From: Clytia hemisphaerica
Lineage: Eukaryota > Cnidaria > Hydrozoa > Leptothecata > Clytiidae
Direction: 5' to 3'
Length of the DNA stretch: 64,000 bases
Assembly (NCBI GenBank): GCA_902728285.1
Contig: CACVBU010000142.1
Coordinates: forward strand, 186,001 to 250,000
The notes under the pieces are model-generated. The model saw only the letters and a list, made by a program, of their open reading frames with translations. It made no database searches and had not been told where the DNA came from. A program made the translations under genes and the position numbers. This document shows positions 21,042-31,913 of this stretch, piece by piece (within the stretch, counting starts at the first letter, position 1; each line of letters starts with the position of its first letter).

Positions 21042-22208
21042 AATCTATAGCTTACCTACGGTATTATTCAAAAGGGCCAGCTACTTTCTTTTGCGTTTGC
21101 AAAAATCTTTCTAAAGAATCGAACGAGCTTACCTTAATTTTGTTGACGTCAGGCGGTTGTTTCAATTTGTTTGCTTCGTGGAACTCTCTACGAAAGTTGT
21201 TTCAGAAATGTTTTAATTTTGTTCTTTTATATAGAACGGTCCGTTTCAACCCTTTTGTTTTTGTATTGTTTTAGATTACTGACAAGGAACAATGCTATTG
21301 GTTACACGTGACTTAAAATGATTGTTTTAAAACAAAAGTGATTGTTTATTGCTTGCCCCTTATTTGTCAGGACGCAGTTAAATAGTTTTGACTTTCCTCG
21401 TTAGTGTGGGCTTGCTTGAATGCGAGGGCTATATTGCATTTTTCAACTTCTTCAATTAAGTAATAGGTGATCGAAAAAAAATAAAAATTTGATTATAATA
21501 GATTTTTCTTATTAGGTGTAATGGACCTGAGCCCCCACCAAACCTATAATGAAAGACTCGAAAAGTCATAATGTTCTTTAGAGAAAAAGTAGGTGTAATG
21601 GACCTGAGCCCCCACCAAACCTAAAATGAAAAGTCATAACATGTTTTTTAGAGAAAAGATTACAATTAGGCATATTCTTATGTAATTTCGTAGCTCTAAC
21701 GAGCAAAATTAATCTTCACATAAATACAGGGAAAAAATGTCTACTGTTTTGAGTTACATTACGATTTAAAATGTGTAGATATATCATACTGCTAAAGTCC
21801 AATTACACCTTTTTTATAAAGGAACTAGTAAACTTTTGTTAAAGCTCGGGTATTGTTACCTTTTTAGCATTCTGAGCATCGATATGTTCTTATCCTGTTC
21901 TTATCCTGCTCTTGTTTCTAGGGCAAAACTGGGGGTATGTTAGGTTTAGTGCCCTATACTATTATGAAGCATTATTTGCTTAAAATTTAGCTATTCTTAG
22001 CTCTGCATTGTTCTTATTATTTCTCTTATATTTTGGCATCTTTAAGCCTCATTGTTCTTATAAATTGGTTCAATTTACAAAAAGAATATAGCGTAGGGTT
22101 TGGTGGGAGGTCATTAGGTGAACATTCTAATCACATATTTATTGCCCCCTTGTAATTTTTGTTGAAACAATTTGATGACTCGAAGCTGAAATATTCATTG
22201 ATATTGGT
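21042..22208. other. Intergenic with a decayed inverted-repeat element
   Basis: GTGTAATGGACCTGAGCCCC + ACCAAACCTA occurs twice in tandem (about 21516 and 21594, period about 78) and a diverged inverted form, GGGTTTGGTGGGAGGTCATT, lies at 22096-22115. These are probably the ends of an old ~600-bp element. No gene seen. Confidence 0.4.
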
Positions 22209-22425
22209 GGAAACTATATAAGAACAAACTATATAAGTACATTAGGCTTGGCTAAAATATTAAGAACAAGTTAAGAATATTTCAAGGCTTTGGGGACTCT
22301 TAAACGCCAATTTTTTAGCAAGCAAAATGGACTAAAATACTCAGAAGAAATGGCGAAAATAAGAACATGTTAAGAACAAGTTAAGAACATTCAAAAGCTT
22401 TGGATTTTCTTATAAAAGAAACGTG
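22209..22425 (-). mobile_element. MITE family A copy
   Basis: Contains ACTATATAAGAACAAACTAT, AAGAACAAGTTAAGAAC and GGCTTTGG landmarks and ends TCTTATAAAAGAAACGTG + TA. The internal order is the reverse complement of the intron copies in the ankyrin gene. Confidence 0.6.
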
Positions 22426-22521
22426 TACCCAGTTAGTTAACTATTGCTATTCGCTCTGACAGGTTTCTGAAACACGTAGATGAGAACTGATATAGTTTGT
22501 CCATTATCAACTTGCTATCCA

Positions 22522-22613
22522 GACGGCACACAACGTCAAAACAATGTCCATGTGCCATTCATAACGTCCAAATAACGTTATTTGTGTTGTTATTTATGTG
22601 TGCCAGCTGGGTA
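22522..22613. mobile_element. Small palindromic MITE
   Basis: CCAGACGGCACACAACGTC at the left and TTATTTATGTGTGCCAGCTGG at the right form imperfect inverted ends around a TAACGTCC/AACGTTATT centre, under 100 bases in all. Confidence 0.45.
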
Positions 22614-22619
22614 TCCATA

Positions 22620-24290
22620 ACTACTTTAAAATGAAAGAAAAAAGCTATTTTTCAAACGATGTTGATATTTTTAGAACCGTGACAATGAAAATCACAAAAA
22701 TGAATTTAATTTAGCCTTTCAAGGTCGGAGTGTCCATGTAATAAGCAATTCTCAAAAATTAATTTTAGTGAGTTAAAAAAACGAATAGATGGATTTCATG
22801 CTAAAAGTTTTATTCCTTACACATTATAGAGATTTTCACTTCAAATGTCAAGAGCTTCCAACCAGTAGATTGGGCCCTAAAAACAGATGACCTCAGCTAA
22901 AATTTGAGCAGTAATTTTTAATCAAAAGTCTTCACTAAGTGAAAAGTACTCTGACATTTTTTTCAGCTATTTTTTTGGATCAAGCCCACATTTTGGTCGG
23001 TGTGCTTATTTTTCCGAAAAAAATTGGGCTATTTAAAATTAGAAAAGAAAAATAAGCCTTTGCAAGTACACAACCCAGAACAATGACCAATCATTAAAGC
23101 TCACTGAAATGCTATTTTTCAGGGTTCAGTATGCTTATAAATGTTATGCTTATAAAAAACATGTTGCTCAAAAATTCAAAAAGGCCGAAGATTCTTTCTT
23201 AATCTTACTCGTCAGAAAAACAACCCCTTCTCACCGACTCACTGGGACCCCTTCACGTAAAGTAAACCCTTGATAAGTTCTATCGATTCACTAAAAATAG
23301 GGGTAGAGGTGGTACAGTCACTTTCGGTCGGGGTTGTGGATGATTAAAATATGTCGTTCTTTATTGTCTTTTTTTCGTTTTTTTGTCGTTTTATTGTCGT
23401 TTTTATTCGTTTCTCGTTTTTTCTTCGTTCTTTCATTCTCTTTATGGTGGTCTCCTTTTGGCACCTCCACTCCCTCTTAATAAATACGTTAAGCACATCA
23501 GCTTAAATTTTTCAGTGTGAATACACCCTGACAGAAGGCAAATTTCAGCATTACGAAACATTGAATATCGTAAAAAGATTTTGGCGTTTTGCCAATAAAA
23601 ACAACCATTTAAATCTAATGGTTTAGGTATAATTGCTCAGTTTTGAATTTCGATAATAATTAATTGTAGTTTGACTTTTTGACCTTTTATTTTCTTACGT
23701 CAAAAGAATACATTAGTATCAGACAAAATGAAACTCTACATCAAGTTCCGACTAACCTGAATTCTGATCATTGTTTTCTCCACGCCACGCTGAAGCTCTA
23801 AAGAGTGTATAAAACAAACAATCGACCTGAGGAATTTGTAAGGACCGCGCTCGTCAAATAGCACTAGAAATGACCACAAATTGCATGATTATGTTTAGCC
23901 GTTTTTTCTGGTTTTTTCCGAAAAGTTTTTTCCACCGTTGAGATTTGGATTTTCTCATTTGGGGATTTCACGCGATTGCCTTGGTTATTTTTTCTGATGT
24001 TTTAGCTTGCATTTTCTTATAATTGTTGCCATTTTTTCTATTTTCTTATTACATAAGCCTTCAGGTAGGTCCCGCATTCAGCATGTGGCTTGCTTTCTAT
24101 TTGGCAATATTCCACTCCTGAATATATTTTCAACAAAGACAAAGCTATTTTTTTTCAAATTCTATCAAAGGTTACAGCCTTTTTTGTCTCCGCTGCAGAT
24201 AGTAGTATTGAGACAAACTTCAAATTGATAGATAGAGAGTATTTTACGTAGATAGCTTTAGAATTAGATTTAGATTTAGCGGTATTGTTT
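22620..24290. other. Intergenic, no gene seen
   Basis: AT-rich. Contains a MITE family B end (ATGCTTATAA twice, 23129-23164) and a TCGTTTTT/TTCGTT simple-sequence stretch at 23355-23445. No coding evidence. Confidence 0.4.
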
Positions 24291-25240
24291 AATCCAGGTC
24301 TTCGACCGTTAATTCAGGTCTTCGGCCGTTAATTCAGGTCTTCGGCCGTTAATCCAGGTCTTCGGCCGTTAATCCAGGTCTTCGGCCGTTAATCCAAGTC
24401 TTTGGCTGTTAATTCAGGTCTTCGGCAGTTAATTCAGGTCTTCGGCAATTAATTTAGGTCCTCGGCAGTTAATTCAGGTCTTCGGCCGTTAATCCAGGTC
24501 TTCGGCCGTAAATTTAGGTCTTCGGCAGTTAGTTCAGGTCTTCGGCCGTTAATTCAGGTCTTCGGCCGTTAATTCAGGTCTTCGGCCGTTAATCCAGGTC
24601 TTCGGCCGTTAATCCAGGTCTTCGGCCGTTAATCCAAGTCTTTGGCTGTTAATTCAGGTCTTCGGCAGTTAATTCAGGTCTTCGGCAATTAATTTAGGTC
24701 CTCGGCAGTTAATTCAGGTCTTCGGCCGTTAATCCAGGTCTTCGGCCGTAAATTTAGGTCTTCGGCAGTTAGTTCAGGTCTTCGGCCGTTAATTCAGGTC
24801 TTCGGCCGTTAATCCAGGTCTTCGGCCGTTAATCCAGGTCTTCGGCCGTTAATTTAGGTCTTCGGCAGTTAGTTCAGGTCTTCGGCCGTTAATTCAGACC
24901 GTCCGCCGTTAATCCAGGTCTTCGACAATTAATTCAAGTCTTCGGCCGTTAATCCAGGTCTTCGGCCGTTAATCCAGGTCTTCGGCCGTTAATTTAGGTC
25001 TTAAGCCGTTAATTCAGGTCTTCGGCCGTTAATCCAGGTCTTCGGCCGTTGATTTAGGTCTTCGGCCGTGAATCCAGGTCTTCGGCCGTTAATTCAGGTG
25101 TTCGGCCGTTAATTTAGGTCTTCGGCCGTTAATTCAGGTCTTCGGCCGTTAATCCAGGTCTTCGGCCGTTAATTCAGGTGTTCGGCCGTTAATTTAGGTG
25201 TTCGGCCGTTAATTCAGGTCTTCGGATGCTATATTAGGTC
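24291..25240. repeat. 20-bp minisatellite, about 47 units, with 240-bp higher-order repeat
   Basis: The unit is AATCCAGGTCTTCGGCCGTT (variants TTAATT, GGCAGTT, GGCAATT). The period is exactly 20 with no insertion or deletion over about 950 bases. Twelve units at 24301-24540 are repeated as a block at 24541-24780 with only one base different, a higher-order repeat. Each unit carries GGTCTTCGGCC, able to form a C(UUCG)G tetraloop hairpin with a bulged U if transcribed. TTAA in every unit closes reading frames, so it is not coding. Confidence 0.9.
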
Positions 25241-25256
25241 TGCATCCGCTGATGGA

Positions 25257-25425
25257 AAAATTGCAGCTCAGTAATCTAAAGACTATTTCGACAGTCTTTC
25301 GATTGTTTTCACAAGGTCAGTTCGGCTAACCAAGAACTGAGTGGGACAATGGAAGGAACGGGGATTTGAACTGCGAACACCTAATTTGAGGAGCTGATAG
25401 CTTAACCACTCGGTGATCTTCCTTA
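25257..25425 (-). mobile_element. tRNA-Leu-derived SINE, copy 2
   Basis: Read on the minus strand: an A-box-like TCACCGAGTGG, an anticodon loop CTCAAAT (anticodon CAA, Leu), a B-box AGTTCAAATCC (plus positions 25362-25372) and then the family body CTTGTGAAAACAATCGAAAG and AGATTACT. It lies directly beside the end of the minisatellite. The (TCTA)n tail of copy 1 is not present. Confidence 0.8.
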
Positions 25426-26349
25426 CTGAACCTTAAGCTCAGAACACATCGAAGAAACGGCCAAACTCTACTGTATTCATCAGTTCAAGTGAATATAATA
25501 ATTAATACTAGATTCAAATCAGTAACTATTTTTATTTTCTGTCTTAGCTAGCTAGGAAGTCATGAATAATTTAGCAGCAATTGCTGAAGAAATGGTAAAA
25601 ATAAAACTTGGTTGCCATGGCTTAACTCTTCGAGTTGTAAATTCTTTCTGAATCAACTTCAGTGATAGAGAGACTAAACAGATTTTTTTGTTATTCGTAA
25701 TAAAGATGGAAGCTATTTTATTTCTATATGTTTCACGCGATTGCTGTAAAGTCTATTTCAGAAAACATTGGCAGTTTGCACCATTTTGATACATATCTCT
25801 TGAAGGAGGAAATATTTACTAGTTGAAAATATCATTCTGAGTGGATCATGTTTGAAAAGTCTCAAAATAGGCTAAGCTTAGAAGCCTAAAGGAGACTAAA
25901 AGTGGTCATATAGACCCACTTTGGAGGGCTTTAACCTTGGGTCAGATATTAATATTCTGAATGCATACTTTAATTCAGCGGAGTTTAAAGTTTGAGGAAG
26001 TGTAAATTCGAAACTTTTGGTCAAGTAGAATTTTTTTTTTTTTTTTTTTTCATTTTTGAAAATTTTTCTAAGATTTTAAAAGCTTTCAGATTTAAACAAA
26101 AGTTTTTTTTTTGAAAAAGAGTGATATCGCTATCATCTATTTTGATTTACAAGCTTTTTCACATTGGATTGACACGGATATATGGAGCAAGATTGTTAAG
26201 AAAGAGCAAAACACAACATTTTTTTGTTTATATCAGCATAGTATAACAATAGACAGACACTGTCCCGATATGAAATATGTGTCTGATATGAAACGGAACA
26301 GTTATGTAAAAATAAAACCTTTAACTTCGAACTTCCTTTTACTTTCCAG
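25426..26349. other. Upstream region/first intron of the ankyrin gene
   Basis: 26172-26328 is the second copy of the ~150-bp repeat at 9655-9806. CTTTTACTTTCCAG ends at 26349 and is a good splice acceptor, so a non-coding first exon should lie further upstream. A T-run of about 20 is at 26031-26050. The promoter was not found. Confidence 0.4.
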
Positions 26350-26450
26350 GAAAAGAACAGAAAGAATACTGCTGAATTTTAGAAGAGTACGACCAAACCA
26401 TATTACATTTGCTCACCGAACAAATAAGACTAGACTGTGTTCTGACCAAC

Positions 26451-29400
26451 ATGGATTTGATTACAGCCTGTGAACACAACAATCAAGAAGAAGTTGAACA
26501 TTACTTGAATCGACACCCCGAAGATTTGAATAAAACTTTCAAAAAGCATTTTGAGGAAGCTACTCCATTATATTTTGCAGCACAATATGGTCATTTAGGA
26601 ATTGTCAATCTTCTCCTTAAGGTAGGTTTTTTTCTTACATTTATCCCTTCCGTAAGTTGGTCTAATGTCGACATCTCTCTTCTAATTATGACACCCAACT
26701 TTAGAGCCGGGATTTATAGGAATGTCGGAATCCGTGATTGAAACTTAATTTTTTTGCTTAATGGGGTGAAAAACATCTTTTTTCAATCTGTGATTTCGAC
26801 CTACCTATTTTTCCTTATCTCTGAAAAGGGTATCGGAATAAGATGAGGGATGTCGACATTAGACCAATTTACTATCTGGCCTAGTGTAATTAAAGTTTAG
26901 CGAATCGACGTTTAATTCATTCAGAGAAAAGTATTCTTGACCACAGTTAGATTTTGTACCAAAATTTCAGTGCTATTTCTCCATTTCTCCTTAACTTAAA
27001 CAAGTTGTATGTTCCCCTCAGTTAATGCCTCAAAAACCTTATTCCATGACTTGAAATTTCCTTTACCAGAACAGAATTGTGTTCGCCGTGAGTGTTCGAG
27101 ATATGGAGACTTCACGGCGACCAGGTCAGATTAATGATTTCTCTTTCTTCGTTATTCTGTTATGTTGTTTTTTTTTCAGAAAGGAGCCAATGCAGATTTA
27201 TGCTGCACCAAGAAGAACCGCATACCGTTACACGTTGCCTGTTTCTCTGGCTTTGTCAACGTTATCAAATTTCTTGCAAAGAAAACTTCCGATGTTAATC
27301 TGCCAGATTCGCAAGGTATGTAATAATGCTAAAGGGTATGGGACTTAGATTCTACAATATGTTTGCAACATCAGATAATAACGTTGTTCTGAAGACGTTT
27401 AATAGACTTTTTGGGGTTATCTAACTATTAATGGAAAAGTAATTTTACACCAGGGTCTTCGGACTTTACTCTTTTCCCTTGTGAGAGGGAACACGTTAAA
27501 ATTAAAGTTTGCTCAAGCTTTTTCCTATATTTCAGATACACAGGAGAACCTCAACCCCGCTGGGAGGAAAACCTTTTCAGTTTAACACACAATGCTCAAT
27601 GGGCTTTTCCAGAAAAAAACCGTGCACCCCCTGTTGAGGAGGTCCAACCTTTTGTGACCTACCCCCTTGGAATTCCAGACAATTTTAGGATCATACCCCT
27701 CTGGAATTCCGAATTTTTACAAATTTTCAATTATTACCCCCTTGGAATTACGCTTATTTTTGACGGATTTTTGTCTACCCTTATGGAATTCCACTGCATT
27801 TCAAACCTTACCCCCTGGAACAGAAATGGACCTCCTCAACAGGGGGTGCACGATTTTTTTAAAAGCCCAATACAAGGCACGCTGTATTTATATGATAATA
27901 ATTTTGACTCGCTTATATCCTTAGGATTAACACCGTTTCATTTGGCATGTCAGTCGGGAACGCAAAGTTGTGTGGAAGCCATCATATCAGGAGGTTGTAA
28001 CGTTTATGCACAAGACTCACTTGGAAGGACTGGACTCGACTTACTGTTACATGAAGATAACCTGAAAATTGTGAGGTTGGTAAAGTTCGTCGTACGGCCA
28101 AAAGTTTTGAAGCCTTTGGATGTTCTAAGCTTTCTGAGCTCTTTGCCCTTAAGGGAGTTTGTTTCGGTTAATGGATTTTTTGTTGTTGTTGATTCTTACT
28201 TGTTCTCGATATTTTGCCATTGAAGTCCTGTGTTCTTATATAGTTTGTTCTCATACGATACAAATCTGGATACCGGTAATGATTTTAAGCGAAAACATTT
28301 CCACTATCTAAAAAAAGGCTTGTTAAAGAGCATCATTCAGATGGTAGTGGACAAACTAGGTATATCATGAAATCTATTTTTGTTTGATTAAAGTAAGAAG
28401 GCCCTAGCTTTTTTCTGGAGTTTGATATTTTAACTTTATTTCGGTCCGCACGCCCCAACGCCCTCGCAGCATCTAAAGCAAATCACGCCATATCAGAGGG
28501 CGCTGTTCGGCCCTAGCTTCCATTCTCTTCGGATAAACAGAGCGTCTAACCTTATTTCTGTAAGTGGAGCTGTATTTATCTTCATTTTCTTTGCTAGCTG
28601 GGGCTTTTAGCCTAGGTACCTTAGACGCGAAGTACATTGTACGGCAATTTTATTGTTTTTTTAGGGTACTACTGAGCCGATATCCAGATCTCATCGAAAA
28701 ACAAAGCCAAGAAGGCCGTAACTCGTTTCATTATGCCTCGCAAGTTGGTGCTCTTGTGTGTTTACGACACATGATTCAATACTTTCGAGATAGAGCATTG
28801 GCTACGGACAATGAAGGACGTTTACCTGTTCACTATGCAGCTCTTTATGGTCACGCGCCTGTTGTCAAAGAATTCTTAGTGAAAGGTAGGATACAGTAGT
28901 AGAAAAAAGCCCAAGTGACTTTCAAATGAATTCAGCTTGAACTATTCTTTGCCACAAAATACCACGTGATGCAACCTTAAGCCAATAATATTTAAGTGTT
29001 TGGGAGGCAAAACAAAGCACAAGTTTAAGTCACTAAGTATTGATAACAATTAACTTTGAGTAAGTTCTTCCTTATAGTGCTTGACTTCTTCAAGTCTTGC
29101 TTCATGTCTTGGCAAGAATAGCTTCTCCAATGAAAAATCGAACATTTATTGGAATTGTGAGGATGAAATCACTCGGGAAAAGCCCGTACTTCTTTCCGAA
29201 AACCATGCCAACAAAATCGACAAATTCAGAAGGACCAGGAAAATCCTGCACGCTTTTGCCTCGCGCGAAAGAGATTTTGCTTTATCTTCTTTATCATTTG
29301 TATGTTCAATTCCTTTGCAATTCTCAGGTATCTTCCAAGTGAATGAAGCAGACTCTTTTTGTCGTACGGTCGCTCATCATGCCGCCAAATCGAGTTCTTT

Positions 29401-31612
29401 CGAAACGCTGCATATTACACTTGAACATAACGCTGATTTAACAATACAAGATAGTAAGTAGTTTTTTTATAAGAACATCCAAATTTTTTCGGATAATCTT
29501 AAGTTTCTGAGTTTTGAGTCTTAAAGTGTTCTTATTTTTAGCATTTTTTGAGTATTTAATAGTCTCCAAAGCCTTGAAATGTTCTTAACTTGTAGTTTAA
29601 CTCGTATTTTAACCATTGAAGCCTTGTGTTGTTATATAGATAGCGCCTGATTGCGCTAAGGAATTTTCAATGTTGAATCCGACTTGGGATTCCGGCACGT
29701 CAAAGGGTGACTCCCTATCGGTGGAAAACTGAACCATTCCTTTAGAATTTTAGCGTAAACTGTCATCGGAATTATAAGATTAGAACTAATCCTAACCATG
29801 CTGCAAAATTTTTATCGAATACAAATCCATCTACGGTTGACTCTCGCTAACCGAACTTGAACGGAGAATCATATTTGTTCGAATTACAGAGAGATTCGAA
29901 TTATTCAAGATATTTTAAGAGGATTTCTCCTGGAACTGGAAACAATACAAGGTCGAATATAAGTTCGAACTATAGAAAAAGATTCAAATTATAGAAGCAT
30001 GGTATGCAGAGGGGTTCTAGGTCCCCCCAGAAAATTTAGCCCCCTCCCTAAAAATTAGGTACCCCCTGACATAAAACCTCTCAGCCCCCAGTAGAATAAA
30101 AATATAACGGGACAGATGTTTAAAAACTTTCTTGATATACAAGTTGGACTAAAACAATGAATCTGTGGATTGAAAGCAGAAAAAGATTACTCCCAATTTT
30201 AAACAAAGCCAGCTCCCAGATCTTTCACATGCAGTTGTAGGTCCCCCCAGCAATATAGGTACCCCCTAAAAAATTAAATTTTGCCAGCCCCCAGCCAGAA
30301 TATGGTAAAAAAAAATTAGGTCCCCCCTAATCTCTGGGGGGGGGGGGTTCATACCATGAGAAGTTTAAATAAGCGATAGTTTACTGTATGTGTATTTGAA
30401 ACTCTACTAACAATCATTTAAGAACTGTACATTTTTTACTGAGCTTGTTTTTCAACCAACCTTTTGGAAGTCACATTAAATACCAATCTGGTTATCCATT
30501 TTCAGGAAATGGGAATACAGTGCAACATCTAGCTTGTATGAATAAACCAGTTCCCGAGATGTTGGTCTGTTTGAAAAACCACGGTGCTGACTTCGATACA
30601 CTTGAAAACGAGACACATGACACTCCTTTATATAGTGCAAGAAAAGCTGCTAACCTTCACAACCTTGAGAAAGCTTGTAAGTATAAGAGAATTTCGTCTT
30701 TAAACGATTTTATGTCCAATATAGAATAACACGTCGACATTATGTTATTTATCTTCTAGATCGCAGTTGACTTCTTAAGAGAGGGAGAGATAGTCCTTCA
30801 AAAGGTCTCCCTTGCTGTAATTAAAATGTGATTTAAGCCTATGTTAAATCAACAAGTCTCTTTCTACACGAAGAAAACACAATTTTGTCGATACACATAA
30901 ACACAAAAATTTCTGAACAGTTTACACAAAGCTACTAATGGATCAGTGGTGATAAACCATGCTTTTAACTAAAAAAAACTTAAGGTGCTGAATCGGCCAC
31001 ATCTATCTCTATTTCTGCTTAACTTTTAATCCTCTCCCTCTTCTGCTTTTCCAGTAAGGGACGAATTGAAATGTCGCCATTGTGAAGAACGTGAAGCGAA
31101 AGAGCAACGCGAAGCATCCAGGAGACGTCTGACAGTTCACAAGAAAATTTCCGACCACGGCATTGGGTTATATGAAAGCTCACTTCCGAACACGAGGTAT
31201 GTTTTTTTTCATAAGAACATCCAAAATTTTTGAAGCCTTCGGATGTTCTGAACTTTTTTAGTTTTAAGCTTAAAAATGTTTTTAACATGTTCTCATTTTC
31301 ACCATTTTTAGCATTTTTCTAAGAAATCACATGTTTAATGTCAGCACAACCTTAAAATGTTCTTAACTTGCTCTTAACATTTTGGCCATCGAAGCTTTAT
31401 GTTCTTATATAGTTTGTTCTTACACAAAAAAACACGAGGTATGTTTTCTCTTTTAAGGAACATTATAAAGTTTTCCCTCTCTTTTCATCTTGAAAATTAT
31501 TTGATCTTTTCAACGCTGCAATGTGCAGTAACTTCTTTTTCTGCGTCAATGATTTTTTCTTTTTTGCGTCAAACAATTTTCTTCGAATTTTAGATGGATT
31601 CAGGTCACTTAG
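26451..31612 (+). CDS. Ankyrin-repeat protein, 378 aa, eight coding exons
   Basis: Exons: 26451-26621, 27180-27315, 27925-28075, 28665-28885, 29328-29453, 30506-30676, 31055-31196, 31594-31612. All introns are GT-AG, phases agree at every junction and the total is 1137 bases = 379 codons including TAG. The start is ATG at 26451 in an exon that begins at 26350. The protein is about nine ankyrin repeats in tandem (TPLYFAAQYGHLGIVNLLL; PLHVACFSGFVNVIKFL; TPFHLACQSG; FHYASQVGALVCLRHMI; LPVHYAALYGHAPVVKEFL; VQHLACMN), then a charged helix with CRHCEEREAKEQREASRRR. No membrane span or catalytic domain is seen, so a cytoplasmic or nuclear protein-binding scaffold is inferred. The donor of intron 3 (GTTGGTAAAG) is weak. 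The last exon is only 19 bases, encoding the last six residues. Confidence 0.85.
26658..26867. mobile_element. MITE in ankyrin intron 1
   Basis: TTGGTCTAATGTCGACATC and GATGTCGACATTAGACCAA are exact inverted ends, 210 bases apart overall. Each contains the GTCGAC palindrome. Non-coding. Confidence 0.75.
27601..27868. mobile_element. MITE in ankyrin intron 2
   Basis: GGGCTTTT...AAAAGCCC ends with long inverted arms including CGTGCACCCCCTGTTGAGGA / TCCTCAACAGGGGGTGCACG. AAT flanks both sides (27598-27600, 27869-27871), a 3-bp duplication like that of PIF/Harbinger elements. The middle has four 'CCCCTTGGAATTCC'-like units. Confidence 0.75.
28099..28256 (+). mobile_element. MITE family A copy in ankyrin intron 3
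   Basis: Starts about 23 bases after the 5' splice site. Landmarks TTTTGAAGCCTTTGGATGTTC and TGTTCTTATATAGTTTGTTC match the intron 5 and 7 copies in the same orientation. The left terminal repeat is missing. Confidence 0.65.
29460..29640 (+). mobile_element. MITE family A copy in ankyrin intron 5
   Basis: Begins GTTTTTTTATAAGAACATCC directly after the donor GTAAGTA; the TA of the donor is the apparent target. Shares TCTTATTTTTAGCATTTTTT and TTGAAGCCTTGTGTTGTTAT with the other copies. The right end is truncated. Confidence 0.7.
29834..30386. mobile_element. Tc1/pogo-like remnant in ankyrin intron 5
   Basis: The left end CGGTTGACTCTCGCTAACCG and the right end ...AAGCGATAGTTTACTG are diverged inverted repeats with TA outside each (29832-29833, 30387-30388). 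Internal TCGAATTA/TTCGAACTATAG text is typical of such elements. It is interrupted by another element at 29998-30358. Confidence 0.6.
29998..30358. mobile_element. Nested C-run MITE in ankyrin intron 5
   Basis: CATGGTATG at the left and CATACCATG at the right are inverted. AGAAG is duplicated outside (29993-29997 and 30359-30363). The inside is full of TAGGTCCCCCC and GGTACCCCCT units and a run of G near the right end. Confidence 0.7.
31199..31432 (+). mobile_element. MITE family A copy at the intron 7 donor
   Basis: Begins TGTTTTTTTTCATAAGAACA two bases into intron 7 and ends TGTTCTTACACAAAAAAACA. The 16-base exon-intron junction sequence ACACGAGGTATGTTTT lies at both ends, so the 5' splice site is present twice (31197 and about 31438). 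Confidence 0.75.
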
Positions 31613-31651
31613 GCAATTTGAGGTACATGGACGTGTCGTTTGACAGGGTAA

Positions 31652-31657
31652 AATAAA
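31652..31657 (+). terminator. Poly(A) signal of the ankyrin gene
   Basis: AATAAA 40 bases after the TAG stop, giving a short 3' UTR. Confidence 0.6.
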
Positions 31658-31913
31658 TCTGACAATCTCGCAAATTTACTAAATTTCGACGTAGCTTTGA
31701 ACCATAGTCACTAGAAATATACATGGTCAGGAAGTCGGCTTGGTTCGGAACTCGAGGTTGGATTTCTTTTTATTTTGGTCACGTGATCGATTCGTATGTG
31801 GAAGGTGCTACTTCAGGACTGAAATTTTTGATTATTATTATTTATTATAATTTATTACTGATCACCAACACAACAAAAACTAAACAAAAAAAAATAAAAA
31901 CAACCTCAAAAAA

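Noticed and set aside
24291-25240. CRISPR-like array
   Set aside because: Units are contiguous 20-mers without unique spacers in a eukaryotic context; a minisatellite.
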